64,000 nucleotides of DNA, taken from Lachnospiraceae bacterium (GTDB lineage Bacteria > Bacillota > Clostridia > Lachnospirales > Lachnospiraceae). The DNA is taken from positions 1 through 64,000 of the forward strand of contig JAILOV010000032.1 in assembly GCA_024690605.1 (NCBI GenBank). The letters run 5' to 3'. The translations under genes and the position numbers were made by a program. Every line of letters starts with the position of its first letter. Position 1 is the stretch's first letter. The notes under the pieces are model-generated. The model saw nothing but the letters and a program-made list of their open reading frames with translations. It made no database searches and had not been told where the DNA came from. Of this stretch, positions 35,176 to 43,676 are shown piece by piece.

Positions 35176-35451
35176 ATGTCGATCAAAGATGTCCTATTCG
35201 GAAGTGAAGAGGAAAAGGCCGCCGACGAGGCAGCCGCGGAAAAAGCAAAGAACGGAACGGTTTCCAAGGATATGCTGGTCGGACAGATCATCATGGAGCA
35301 TCCGGCGGCAGCCGATTTTCTGATGAGCTGCGGCATGGGCTGCATTTTCTGTCCTTCCGCTCAGATGGAGTCGCTGGAGCAGGCCGCCATGGTACACGGA
35401 TTGGATGCGGATGACATCTGTGATGCGCTCAACGAGACCCTGGGAGGATGA
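35176..35451 (+). CDS. DUF1858 domain protein (redox-disulfide type)
   Basis: The 91-residue protein has a charged N-terminal third and a DUF1858 domain (about 30-90) with VSKDMLVGQIIMEHP, FLMSCGMGCIFC and DADDICDALNE. Three closely spaced cysteines (CGMGCIFC) are the hallmark of this family, which is found alone or attached to hybrid-cluster proteins and is thought to be redox-active. The N-terminal extension with an Ala/Glu/Lys bias is unusual. GGAGG precedes the ATG. It is followed after 3 bases by the glycosidase gene. Confidence 0.85.
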   Translation: MSIKDVLFGSEEEKAADEAAAEKAKNGTVSKDMLVGQIIMEHPAAADFLMSCGMGCIFCPSAQMESLEQAAMVHGLDADDICDALNETLGG

Positions 35452-35454
35452 CAC

Positions 35455-36762
35455 ATGTGGTATGACGAGAGTGTATTCTATCAGATCTATCCGCTCGGTT
35501 TTGTCGGTGCCCCCTATGAAAACGACGGGGTCCTCACCCACAGGATCACTTGTGTAAAGGACTGGATCCCGCATTTTCAAAAGCTCGGCGTAAACGCCGT
35601 GATCTTCAATCCGGTCTGGGAATCCGATACACACGGCTATAATGCCAGAGATTACCGAAAGATCGACTGCAGGCTCGGCACCAACGAAGATTTCGCCGAC
35701 GTGTGCAAAGCACTTCACGATGCCGGCATCCGTGTGGTGCTGGACGGTGTCTTCAATCATGCCGGCCGCGGTTTCTTCGCTTTTCAGGACGTGCTGAACA
35801 GACGATGGGAATCCGAATATAAGGACTGGTTCCACATCAACTTCGACGGCAATGACGGCTACAATGACGGCCTCTGGTATGAGGGGTGGGAAGGCAACTT
35901 TGATCTTGTGAAGCTGAACCTCCGAAATGAAGCGGTCGTGAACTATCTTCTGGAGAGTGTGAAATACTGGATCGACACCTTTGGCATCGACGGTCTCCGG
36001 CTCGATGTCGCCTACTGTGTGGACCGGGATTTTCTGAAGCGCCTCCGGAGCGCCGCCTGCGGATGGAAGGAGGATTTCTTCCTCTTCGGTGAGATGCTGC
36101 ACGGTGACTACAAGCAGGTGATGAATCCGGAAATGTGCCAGTCGGTCACCAATTACGAGTGCTACAAGGGGCTTTATTCCAGTTTTAACAGCGCCAATCT
36201 CTTTGAGATCGTGCATTCCCTGAAGCGTCAGTTCGGTCCGGAACCCTGGTGTCTCTATACCGGCATGCGGCTCATGAGTTTTGTGGATAATCACGATGTG
36301 ACGCGTGTCGCGAGCATCCTGCAGAACGAGAAGCATCTGCCGCTGATCTACGCGATGCTCTTCGGCATGCCCGGCATCCCCATCATCTATTACGGCAGCG
36401 AATGGGGCGCAAAAGGCGACAAATCATCGGGAGATCCGGCGCTCAGACCCTGCTTTGAAAAGCCGGAATGGAATGCGCTGACGGACCGGATCGCAGCGAT
36501 GATCAAAGCGAAGAAGGAAAGCGAGGCGCTCAACTACGGCAGCTTCCGGGATCTGGTGCTGCAGAACAGACATTGCGTGCTGGAGCGTGAGTCCGCCAAT
36601 GACCGCGTGATGATCGCGATCAATATGGAGGACAACGAGGTCGTCGCACATTTTGACGCCCGTGCGGGACGCGCGCATGACCTGATCACCGGGGAGACCA
36701 TCGATTTCGGCGGCGGGCTCAGGATCCCGGCGCAGACGGCTTACATTCTGAAGCCGTTCTGA
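35455..36762 (+). CDS. GH13 alpha-amylase-family glycosidase
   Basis: The 435-residue cytoplasmic protein has a complete GH13 barrel. Visible are the conserved region I DGVFNHAG, the nucleophile D184 in GLRLDVAYC, the acid/base E213 in FGEML, and N279-H280-D281 in [11 protein letters not shown] short C-terminal beta domain ends the protein. No signal peptide and no N-terminal carbohydrate-binding domain are present, so it most resembles small intracellular maltodextrin-hydrolysing enzymes (neopullulanase or cyclomaltodextrinase-like). The precise linkage cannot be read from motifs. GGGAGG lies 7 bases before the ATG. It is unclear why it lies between a redox protein and a dUTPase. Confidence 0.9.
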   Translation: MWYDESVFYQIYPLGFVGAPYENDGVLTHRITCVKDWIPHFQKLGVNAVIFNPVWESDTHGYNARDYRKIDCRLGTNEDFADVCKALHDAGIRVVLDGVFNHAGRGFFAFQDVLNRRWESEYKDWFHINFDGNDGYNDGLWYEGWEGNFDLVKLNLRNEAVVNYLLESVKYWIDTFGIDGLRLDVAYCVDRDFLKRLRSAACGWKEDFFLFGEMLHGDYKQVMNPEMCQSVTNYECYKGLYSSFNSANLFEIVHSLKRQFGPEPWCLYTGMRLMSFVDNHDVTRVASILQNEKHLPLIYAMLFGMPGIPIIYYGSEWGAKGDKSSGDPALRPCFEKPEWNALTDRIAAMIKAKKESEALNYGSFRDLVLQNRHCVLERESANDRVMIAINMEDNEVVAHFDARAGRAHDLITGETIDFGGGLRIPAQTAYILKPF

Positions 36763-36796
36763 TCCGGGGGATCAAAAAGCAGAGAGGACACGGATC

Positions 36797-37234
36797 ATGT
36801 CTGAGAAGATCAGGATCAAGTATTTCAGCGATGCCATTGATCGTCTGGAATATATCGATAACAAAAGCGACTGGATCGATCTGCGCGCCGCAGAGGAGAT
36901 CGAATTCAAAAAAGGGGACTGGAAGCTGATCCCGCTGGGCGTTGCCATGCAGCTGCCGGAAGGATATGAAGCGCATATCGTCCCCAGAAGCTCTACCTTT
37001 AAGAATTTCGGAATCATCCAGACGAATCATATGGGCGTGATCGACGGTTCCTACTGCGGTGACAACGACCAGTGGTATTTCCCTGCGCTCGCGGTGCGGG
37101 ACACGGTGATCCACGTGAACGACCGGATCTGTCAGTTCCGTATCATGCAGAATCAGCCACGGATCGATTTTGAGGAATGTAAGCACCTTTCCGACACGGA
37201 TCGCGGAGGTTTCGGGAGCACCGGGATCAGCTGA
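36797..37234 (+). CDS. dut: dUTP diphosphatase
   Basis: The 145-residue protein hydrolyses dUTP to dUMP and pyrophosphate, which keeps uracil out of DNA and supplies thymidylate synthesis. All five trimeric dUTPase motifs can be followed: DLRAAEE (I), PRSST (II), [11 protein letters not shown] (III), RICQFRI (IV) and a C-terminal RGGFGSTG (V). Motif I has lost the usual Gly-x-Asp form, and Asp in motif III is intact. AGAGAGGA precedes ATG 36797. It appears to be the last gene of the transcript starting at 35140. Confidence 0.92.
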   Translation: MSEKIRIKYFSDAIDRLEYIDNKSDWIDLRAAEEIEFKKGDWKLIPLGVAMQLPEGYEAHIVPRSSTFKNFGIIQTNHMGVIDGSYCGDNDQWYFPALAVRDTVIHVNDRICQFRIMQNQPRIDFEECKHLSDTDRGGFGSTGIS

Positions 37235-37327
37235 ACTTTTTTGAAAAAGACACAGTTTGAACACATTTGAGGAATAAAACAGAGGAGTATCTCAAAAACT
37301 GCCGTATCAAAGAGGAGGCGATTCAAG

Positions 37328-38401
37328 TTGATCGAAGTAAAAAACATCACGAAGCGCTACGGTGATCACACAGCGGTCGATAACCTGAGCTTCACCATGG
37401 AGAAGGGCAGGATCTATGGATTCCTGGGTCCGAACGGTGCCGGCAAATCCACGACCATGAACATCATGACAGGCTATATCGCTGCCAGTCAGGGAACCGT
37501 CACGATCGACGGGGTGGACATCGTCAAGAAACCGGAAAAAGCCAAGATGCACATCGGCTATCTTCCGGAGATCCCGCCGTTGTATCAGGACATGACCGTT
37601 AAGGAATACCTCACATTTGTAGCGGAATTGAAGCGGGTTCCCAAAGCGGATCGGCGCGATCAGATCGCGCGGGTCACAAAGATGACGATGCTTGGGGACT
37701 ATCAGGACCGTCTCATCCGCAATCTTTCCAAGGGCTATAAGCAGCGTGTCGGACTTGCGCAGGCACTGATCGGAGATCCCGAGGTCATCATCCTCGACGA
37801 GCCCACCGTCGGTCTCGACCCGCAGCAGATCATGGAGATCCGCGACCTCATCCGCTCCCTGAAGGCCGATCATATCGTCATGCTCAGTTCCCACATTCTT
37901 TCCGAGGTCAATGAGGTCTGTGACGAGGTGATGATCCTTTCCCACGGGAGGCTTGTCGCCAGCGGCACACCGGCCGAACTGGAAGCCGGCATGCAGAAGA
38001 CGATGACGCTTTCCCTTTCGGTTCTCGGAACGGAGACAGCTGTCCGGTCCGCGCTTTCCGGGACCGCTCATATCACCGGGATCACCTGCGGGGAACCCGG
38101 CGAAGACGGCGCGCTTGCCGTCACGATCGAGACGGATTCCGGAGAGGATATCCGACCGGATATCGCAAGGGCACTGGCTGCTTCAGCGATCCCCGTGATG
38201 TCCATGAACGCCGAGACCCAGTCACTGGAAGAGGTCTTCCTCGAACTCACGAGCCAAGAAGCGATCGCGATCTCGCAGGATGCAGGCTCCGATGACAGTA
38301 AGGAAGACACGCAAGCCCCGGACAATACAGACATCGATACGGAAGATCATCCGTCGGAGGATACACCCGCGGATGAAGCAGGAGAGGAGGCGGAGCAATG
38401 A
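37328..38401 (+). CDS. ABC transporter ATP-binding protein (GldA/NatA-like)
   Basis: The 357-residue ATPase has Walker A GPNGAGKST (34-42), signature LSKGYKQRVG, Walker B VIILDEPTVGLDP and the switch His in LSSHIL. It follows the NatA/GldA type of ABC-2 exporters. A C-terminal regulatory segment (about 215-315) ends in about 45 residues that are nearly all acidic or polar. TTG 37328 is the only reasonable start: it gives the standard MIEVKNITKRYG beginning and sits 9 bases after AGGAGG. It overlaps the permease gene as ATGA, and the two should form one exporter. The exported substrate is unknown. Confidence 0.93.
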   Translation: MIEVKNITKRYGDHTAVDNLSFTMEKGRIYGFLGPNGAGKSTTMNIMTGYIAASQGTVTIDGVDIVKKPEKAKMHIGYLPEIPPLYQDMTVKEYLTFVAELKRVPKADRRDQIARVTKMTMLGDYQDRLIRNLSKGYKQRVGLAQALIGDPEVIILDEPTVGLDPQQIMEIRDLIRSLKADHIVMLSSHILSEVNEVCDEVMILSHGRLVASGTPAELEAGMQKTMTLSLSVLGTETAVRSALSGTAHITGITCGEPGEDGALAVTIETDSGEDIRPDIARALAASAIPVMSMNAETQSLEEVFLELTSQEAIAISQDAGSDDSKEDTQAPDNTDIDTEDHPSEDTPADEAGEEAEQ

Positions 38402-40530
38402 GTGCGATATTCAGAAGGGAGTTCCGCTCCTTTTTTCAGACGATCATCGGTGAGGTCTTCATTGCCCTCAACATCCTGATCTTCGGTTATTTCTTTATCC
38501 GCTATAACCTGCTCGGAATTTCGGCGAACATCAACGGAGCGCTCTTCAACACGGCGTTCATCGGCCTGGTGTTCATGATCCCGTTACTGTGCATGCGCTC
38601 GTTTTCCGAAGAGAAGCGTCAGAAAACCGACCAGCTCATCATGACAGCCCCCGTATCGGTCGGCGGCATCGTGCTCGGGAAGTTTTTCGCCATCGCTGCC
38701 GTCTTCAGCATCCCGACCGCGGTGATCTGCGTTCTGCCGCCGCTCATGAGCCGCTTCGGTGACATCCCGTGGCTCTGGAATTACGCGGATATTCTGGATT
38801 ACTGGCTCTACGGCCTCATGATGATCGCAATCTGTATCTTCATCTCATCGCTCACGGAAAACGCGATCATCAGCGCCGTCATCTCGGTGATCGTTCTGTT
38901 TGCCTGCAATCTTCTGGGAGACACCTTTGACCGGATCCAGATCTCGTGGCTCAAGGATCTTTTGAACGCGACGATCAACTGGAACGGAAGACTGATGACG
39001 ATCTATCTCGGCAGTTTTGATCTGACCAGCATCATCTTCTTTATCTCCGTCACGGCGCTCTTCCTGTTCCTGACCGCACAGGTGATCTTCAAACGCCGCT
39101 ATACGGTCTCGCGCTCCAATCTCTCTCTGACTGCCTACAGCTCGGTGATGATCCTCGTGGTGATCGCCGCGGTCGTCGGCGTCAATTTCGCGGCGCTGCA
39201 GATCCCCGACAGATTCCGTGAGGTGGATCTGACGGAAGCGAGGATCTATTCGATCTCGGAGGATTCGAAAAAGGTGGCAGCCTCCATCACCGATGATGTG
39301 AAGCTCTATTTCCTCGCGCAGGAAAACGATGAGGCGTCCAGCACCAAGGATCAGACACTTGCCCGCGTCCTGCAGTGTTATGTATCTGCCGGACAGCACA
39401 TCACATTGGAATATGTCGATCCCGTTGCGAACACAAGGTTCTATCAGCGCTTTACGGACACCGATCCGGGGTATTCCAGCGTGATCGTCGAGGATGTGAC
39501 GAACGGCAGGAGCCGTGTCATTCCTTACGAAGACATGTATCAGACGGAATTCGATTACCAGACCTATTCGCAGCAGACGACCGGCTATGACATGGAAGGA
39601 CAGATCACCGGCGCCCTGCAGTATGTGACACTCACTGACGACGCCCTCATCAAGGCATGCACGACCAGCGGCCACGGAGAACAGGCTCTGGATGCCGGGT
39701 TTGCCAAGATCCTGGACAACGCCAACGTCGTCACGGAGGATCTTCAGCTGCTTACGGCGGAACGGGTCCCGGAGGGAACGGCGCTGCTCATTGTCAACGC
39801 GCCCACATCCGACTTTACCCCGAGTGAGGTGAAGCTCATCACCGACTATCTGTCCAACGGCGGCAATATCCTCATCACCTCGTCCGCGGAAGCGAAGATC
39901 AGCGCGATGCCGAATTTTGCCGAGCTTCTTGCCTGGTACGGACTCTCCCTCACCGACGGTGTGGTGCTTGATTACACGCCCGGAAACTATTACGCATCCT
40001 TCAATACCCCTGCCTATCTGCTGGCAAATCTCTCCTTTGATGACGAGATCACGGCAGATCTCTCAACGAGCGGTCTGCAGAGAGTTTTCCTTCCGGAAGC
40101 ACAGGGGATACAGATCACGGAAAATGATGAGATCTCCGTCACAAAGCTTCTCACCACATCGGAGGAGTCGTATCTTTCTGACGAGGGACAAAACGCCGCG
40201 CCCGCCAGTTACTGTGTGGGTGCGAGAGCGGAAAAGACGCTGGATTCCGGTGTTTCCACCGCTGTGATCTATACCTGCGGACTCATTTTCACCGATCAGG
40301 TCGACCAGTTGATCGCCGGCATGAACCAGCGGCTGTTTAACAACACGATCGACGCGCTGGTGACGTTGCAGACGGATTTTGTCACGATACCGGCCAAATC
40401 GACGGACAGTTATCTTTCGATCCCGATGACCGTCGGCAACTTCCTGACGGTGATCGGATTTATCTTCATCGCCGCGCTTGTTCTGGTCATCGCCGGCATC
40501 ATCATCTGGGCCCGGAGACGCAAGCGATAG
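38398..40530 (+). CDS. ABC-2 permease fused to GldG-like domain
   Basis: The 710-residue protein joins two parts normally encoded separately. Residues 1-240 hold six membrane helices of an ABC-2 type permease (SFSEEKRQKTDQLIMTAPVS is the family cytoplasmic loop). After a further membrane helix (about 252-272), residues 275-680 resemble the extracytoplasmic GldG/ABC auxiliary region, and a final helix (about 682-703) is followed by RRRKR. In gliding Bacteroidetes GldF and GldG are separate; clostridial versions are often adjacent genes. The partner ATPase overlaps upstream. Function is likely export or envelope organisation, with the substrate unknown. Confidence 0.85.
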   Translation: MSAIFRREFRSFFQTIIGEVFIALNILIFGYFFIRYNLLGISANINGALFNTAFIGLVFMIPLLCMRSFSEEKRQKTDQLIMTAPVSVGGIVLGKFFAIAAVFSIPTAVICVLPPLMSRFGDIPWLWNYADILDYWLYGLMMIAICIFISSLTENAIISAVISVIVLFACNLLGDTFDRIQISWLKDLLNATINWNGRLMTIYLGSFDLTSIIFFISVTALFLFLTAQVIFKRRYTVSRSNLSLTAYSSVMILVVIAAVVGVNFAALQIPDRFREVDLTEARIYSISEDSKKVAASITDDVKLYFLAQENDEASSTKDQTLARVLQCYVSAGQHITLEYVDPVANTRFYQRFTDTDPGYSSVIVEDVTNGRSRVIPYEDMYQTEFDYQTYSQQTTGYDMEGQITGALQYVTLTDDALIKACTTSGHGEQALDAGFAKILDNANVVTEDLQLLTAERVPEGTALLIVNAPTSDFTPSEVKLITDYLSNGGNILITSSAEAKISAMPNFAELLAWYGLSLTDGVVLDYTPGNYYASFNTPAYLLANLSFDDEITADLSTSGLQRVFLPEAQGIQITENDEISVTKLLTTSEESYLSDEGQNAAPASYCVGARAEKTLDSGVSTAVIYTCGLIFTDQVDQLIAGMNQRLFNNTIDALVTLQTDFVTIPAKSTDSYLSIPMTVGNFLTVIGFIFIAALVLVIAGIIIWARRRKR

Positions 40531-40563
40531 AGATTCGGAAAACGGCACGGAAAGGAGTATTCC

Positions 40564-41856
40564 ATGCGCATCGTCACCCTGACGAAAGAAACGAGGGCAG
40601 ATCTTCAGGACAGACTCTTAAAGAGAAGTCCCGTAAACTATTCGGAATATGAGTCTACGGTCGCGGATATCGTCGCGGCCGTCAGAGAACGAGGCGATGA
40701 AGCGGTCTTTTCCTACACGGAGAAGTTCGATCATTACGCACTTTCCGCCGATACGATCCGCGTGACCAAAGACGAGATCCGTGAGGCCTATGAGCGTCTT
40801 GACCCTTCGTTCATTGAGGTGATGAAGAAAAGTGCCGCGAACATCCGTGAATTTCACGAGAAACAGCGGCGGGAGAGCTGGTTTGAGACAAAGCCGGACG
40901 GCTCGATCCTCGGACAGCGTGTGACGCCGATCGCGATCTCCGGGGTTTATGTACCGGGCGGAAAAGCCGCCTATCCTTCCAGTGTTCTGATGAACATCGT
41001 TCCCGCCCGCGTAGCCGGTGTGGAGCGCATCATCATGTGCACGCCGCCGAATGCGGAGGGGAAGGTGAATCCCGGTACGCTTGCCGCCGCGGACATCGCC
41101 GGCGTGGATGAGGTCTACAAGGTCGGCGGCGCACAGGCGATCGCGGCCATGGCTTTCGGAACTGCCTCCGTACCCAAAGTGGACAAGATCACAGGTCCCG
41201 GCAACATCTTTGTGGCACTTGCCAAGAAGGCGGTGTTCGGCTATGTTTCCATCGATTCCATCGCCGGACCTTCCGAGATCCTCGTGCTGGCGGATGAGAC
41301 CGCAGATCCCCGTCATGTGGCAGCGGATCTTCTCTCGCAGGCGGAGCATGATGAGCTGGCAAGCGCGATCCTCATCACTACCTCACAGACACTGGCCGAA
41401 CAGGTTTCACGTGAGATCGACGGATTTCTCAAAACACTCGAACGGGCCGAGATCATCAAAAAATCGCTGGATAACTACGGCTATCTCTTCGTTGCGGATT
41501 CGGAGGAGGCCATGGTGGATGCCGCCAATGAGATCGCTTCGGAGCATATGGAGATCATCACCGGGGATCCCTGGTCCCTCATGACGAAGATCCGTCATGC
41601 CGGCGCGATCTTTCTGGGACCCTGGTCCTCGGAACCCCTGGGAGACTATTTCGCAGGTCCCAATCACATCCTGCCCACAAACCGCACGGCAAGATTCTTC
41701 TCACCGCTGTCCGTCGATGATTTTATCAAGAAGACCAGCGTGATCTGCTATTCCAGAGAAGCGCTGTTAAGAGATGCCCCGGATATCGAGCGCTTCGCAA
41801 AAGAAGAGGGGCTGACGGCCCACGCAAACAGCATCGCCGTGCGGCACGAAGGGTGA
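40564..41856 (+). CDS. hisD: Histidinol dehydrogenase
   Basis: The 430-residue enzyme oxidises L-histidinol to L-histidine in two NAD-dependent steps, the end of histidine synthesis. Family motifs are intact: GVYVPGGKAAYPSSVLMN, GPGNIFVALAKK, IAGPSEILVLAD and LLSQAEHDE, the last holding the zinc-binding Gln and His. Length is typical. AAAGGAG precedes ATG. It begins 33 bases after the ABC permease and is followed by hisB, so three his genes are grouped here while hisG, hisA, hisF, hisH and hisC are not in the window. Confidence 0.97.
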   Translation: MRIVTLTKETRADLQDRLLKRSPVNYSEYESTVADIVAAVRERGDEAVFSYTEKFDHYALSADTIRVTKDEIREAYERLDPSFIEVMKKSAANIREFHEKQRRESWFETKPDGSILGQRVTPIAISGVYVPGGKAAYPSSVLMNIVPARVAGVERIIMCTPPNAEGKVNPGTLAAADIAGVDEVYKVGGAQAIAAMAFGTASVPKVDKITGPGNIFVALAKKAVFGYVSIDSIAGPSEILVLADETADPRHVAADLLSQAEHDELASAILITTSQTLAEQVSREIDGFLKTLERAEIIKKSLDNYGYLFVADSEEAMVDAANEIASEHMEIITGDPWSLMTKIRHAGAIFLGPWSSEPLGDYFAGPNHILPTNRTARFFSPLSVDDFIKKTSVICYSREALLRDAPDIERFAKEEGLTAHANSIAVRHEG

Positions 41857-41876
41857 TACACAGGAAGGGGGAACTT

Positions 41877-42464
41877 ATGGCCAGAACAGCTGCGGTCCAC
41901 CGGAAAACCGGCGAGACGGACATCACGATCGAACTTAATCTGGACGGAAGCGGCAAGTCAAAGATCGAGACCGGTATCGGCTTCTTTGATCACATGCTGG
42001 ACGCGTTTGCCAGACACGGCTTCTTTGATATGACTGTCAAAGCTGCCGGAGATCTGCATGTTGACGGTCATCACACCGTGGAAGATACGGGCATCGTGCT
42101 TGGACAGGCGATCGCGGAGGCTCTCGGCGACAAGAAGGGGATCAGCCGCTACGGTGACTGCACCCTGCCGATGGACGAAACACTGGCACTCTGCGCGGTC
42201 GATCTGTGCGGCAGACCTTATTTCGTCATGGACGGCGATATCGCCGCTCCGATGGTCGGGGATCTTGACACGGAGCTTGTGCGCGAATTCTTTTATGCCG
42301 TGAGTTATTCCGCCATGATGAACCTGCATCTGCGGATCCTTACGGGGAGCAATGCGCACCATGAGATCGAAGCTCTGTTCAAAGCTTTTGCCAGGGCACT
42401 GGATCACGCGTGTTCGATCGATCCGCGTGTGGAAGGGATCCTGAGCACAAAAGGGAGTCTTTAA
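41877..42464 (+). CDS. hisB: Imidazoleglycerol-phosphate dehydratase
   Basis: The 195-residue enzyme removes water from imidazole glycerol phosphate to give imidazole acetol phosphate. The two metal-binding repeats are clear: FFDHMLDAFARHG with LHVDGHHTVED, and HLRILTGSNAHHEIE with FKAFARAL. It is the monofunctional form without the phosphatase domain. ATG 41877 lies just after AGGAAGGGGG; an upstream in-frame GTG at 41853 overlaps hisD but precedes that ribosome site. Confidence 0.96.
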   Translation: MARTAAVHRKTGETDITIELNLDGSGKSKIETGIGFFDHMLDAFARHGFFDMTVKAAGDLHVDGHHTVEDTGIVLGQAIAEALGDKKGISRYGDCTLPMDETLALCAVDLCGRPYFVMDGDIAAPMVGDLDTELVREFFYAVSYSAMMNLHLRILTGSNAHHEIEALFKAFARALDHACSIDPRVEGILSTKGSL

Positions 42465-42467
42465 GAC

Positions 42468-43607
42468 ATGAACCGGTCAAAGATCAAGATCCTGCGGCTG
42501 ACAGGTGCCGAACAGACCGATCCGCTGACGCAGAACGCGCTGCGTTCGGTGGATGACGGCGCGGAAGCGATCCTTGCCGTCGTGGATGCCGCCGATGATG
42601 CTTCACACGAAACCGCGCTCGATGCCCTCAAAGCGATCTGCGCGGTCATCGATGTCCCGGTGATCGGCACGGAGAAGATCCGCCGCATGGAAGATGTGAA
42701 AAAGCTTCTTTACGCGGGATGCAAAAGGGCGGCACTCGATGAAACATCCCTGTCCGATGAAGCACTGGTATCCGAGGTTACCGGAAAGTTCGGATGTGAC
42801 CGGCTGGCGGCCCTCCTGCAGACGCCCGGAAAGGAACCTGATGCTTCCGACAGCGCAAAGACGGCAGCCGGCGAACTGAAACGTCTGATCCCCGCAGATG
42901 ACAGCATTTCTCCGGCGTCAGTTTCAAACGAGGAGGCGGCTGTCGATTTCCTGCTGGATGAGGGGATCCTTCCTGCTGCGCTGCATGCTGCGATCCCGTG
43001 GGCGAATCTGAAGAAAGGACCGGACGGTCTGGTTCCTGTCGTCGTGCAGGATTTTCGCACCGATGAAGTGCTGATGGTCGCCTGGATGAACGAAGAAGCC
43101 TATGACAGAACGATCCGTACCGGTCGGATGACCTATTATTCCCGCAGCCGGCAGTCCCTCTGGATCAAAGGTGAGACCAGCGGTCATTACCAGTATGTCC
43201 GTTCCCTCACAGCCGACTGTGACCTCGATACGATCCTCGCCAAAGTGCGTCAGATCGGCGCTGCCTGTCACACGGGCAGCCGTTCCTGTTTCTTTAACGG
43301 GATCGCGGAACGCGAAGACACATTCAAGAATCCGCAGCAGGTGCTGAATGACGTCTATGCCGTGATCGCCGACCGTAAGGTTCACCCCAAAGAGGGCAGT
43401 TACACCAATTATCTGTTCGACAAGGGGATCGACAAGATTCTCAAGAAATGCGGCGAGGAAGCGACCGAGATCGTGATCGCCGCAAAGAATCCCGGCGATA
43501 ATGAGATCATCTATGAGATCTCCGATTTCCTCTATCATGTCATGGTACTGATGGTCGAAAAAGGCGTCACGTGGGAAGAGATCACGGACGAGCTGGCAAG
43601 GCGGTAA
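42468..43607 (+). CDS. hisIE: Phosphoribosyl-AMP cyclohydrolase / phosphoribosyl-ATP pyrophosphatase with extra N-terminal HisA/HisF-like domain
   Basis: The 379-residue protein catalyses the second and third steps of histidine synthesis. HisI (about 165-270) shows [29 protein letters not shown] and the zinc cysteines of CDLDTIL and CHTGSRSCF. HisE (about 285-379) shows [19 protein letters not shown]. Ahead of these are about 160 residues not found in ordinary HisIE. The first 110 resemble half of a HisA/HisF barrel ([11 protein letters not shown], then [19 protein letters not shown] and [10 protein letters not shown]). The phosphate-binding glycines of a working HisF are not all present, so this part is probably non-catalytic. 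It starts 4 bases after hisB. Confidence 0.92.
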   Translation: MNRSKIKILRLTGAEQTDPLTQNALRSVDDGAEAILAVVDAADDASHETALDALKAICAVIDVPVIGTEKIRRMEDVKKLLYAGCKRAALDETSLSDEALVSEVTGKFGCDRLAALLQTPGKEPDASDSAKTAAGELKRLIPADDSISPASVSNEEAAVDFLLDEGILPAALHAAIPWANLKKGPDGLVPVVVQDFRTDEVLMVAWMNEEAYDRTIRTGRMTYYSRSRQSLWIKGETSGHYQYVRSLTADCDLDTILAKVRQIGAACHTGSRSCFFNGIAEREDTFKNPQQVLNDVYAVIADRKVHPKEGSYTNYLFDKGIDKILKKCGEEATEIVIAAKNPGDNEIIYEISDFLYHVMVLMVEKGVTWEEITDELARR

Positions 43608-43653
43608 AGGTGCGGCTTTTCTTTCGGCACAACCGGAATATCTTTCCTTTACC
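43603..43653. repeat. Inverted repeat after hisIE
   Basis: GGTAAAGG at 43603-43610 and CCTTTACC at 43646-43653 are perfect 8-base complements. A smaller GTGC/GCAC pair lies between them. The outer loop is long and no run of T follows closely, so it is not a convincing intrinsic terminator. Confidence 0.3.
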
Positions 43654-43676
43654 TTTCCGTAAAGCAGGTTCTGCCG

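Noticed and set aside
35194-36336. Minus-strand open frame opposite DUF1858 and GH13 genes
   Set aside because: Both plus-strand genes have full catalytic or family motifs and ribosome sites.
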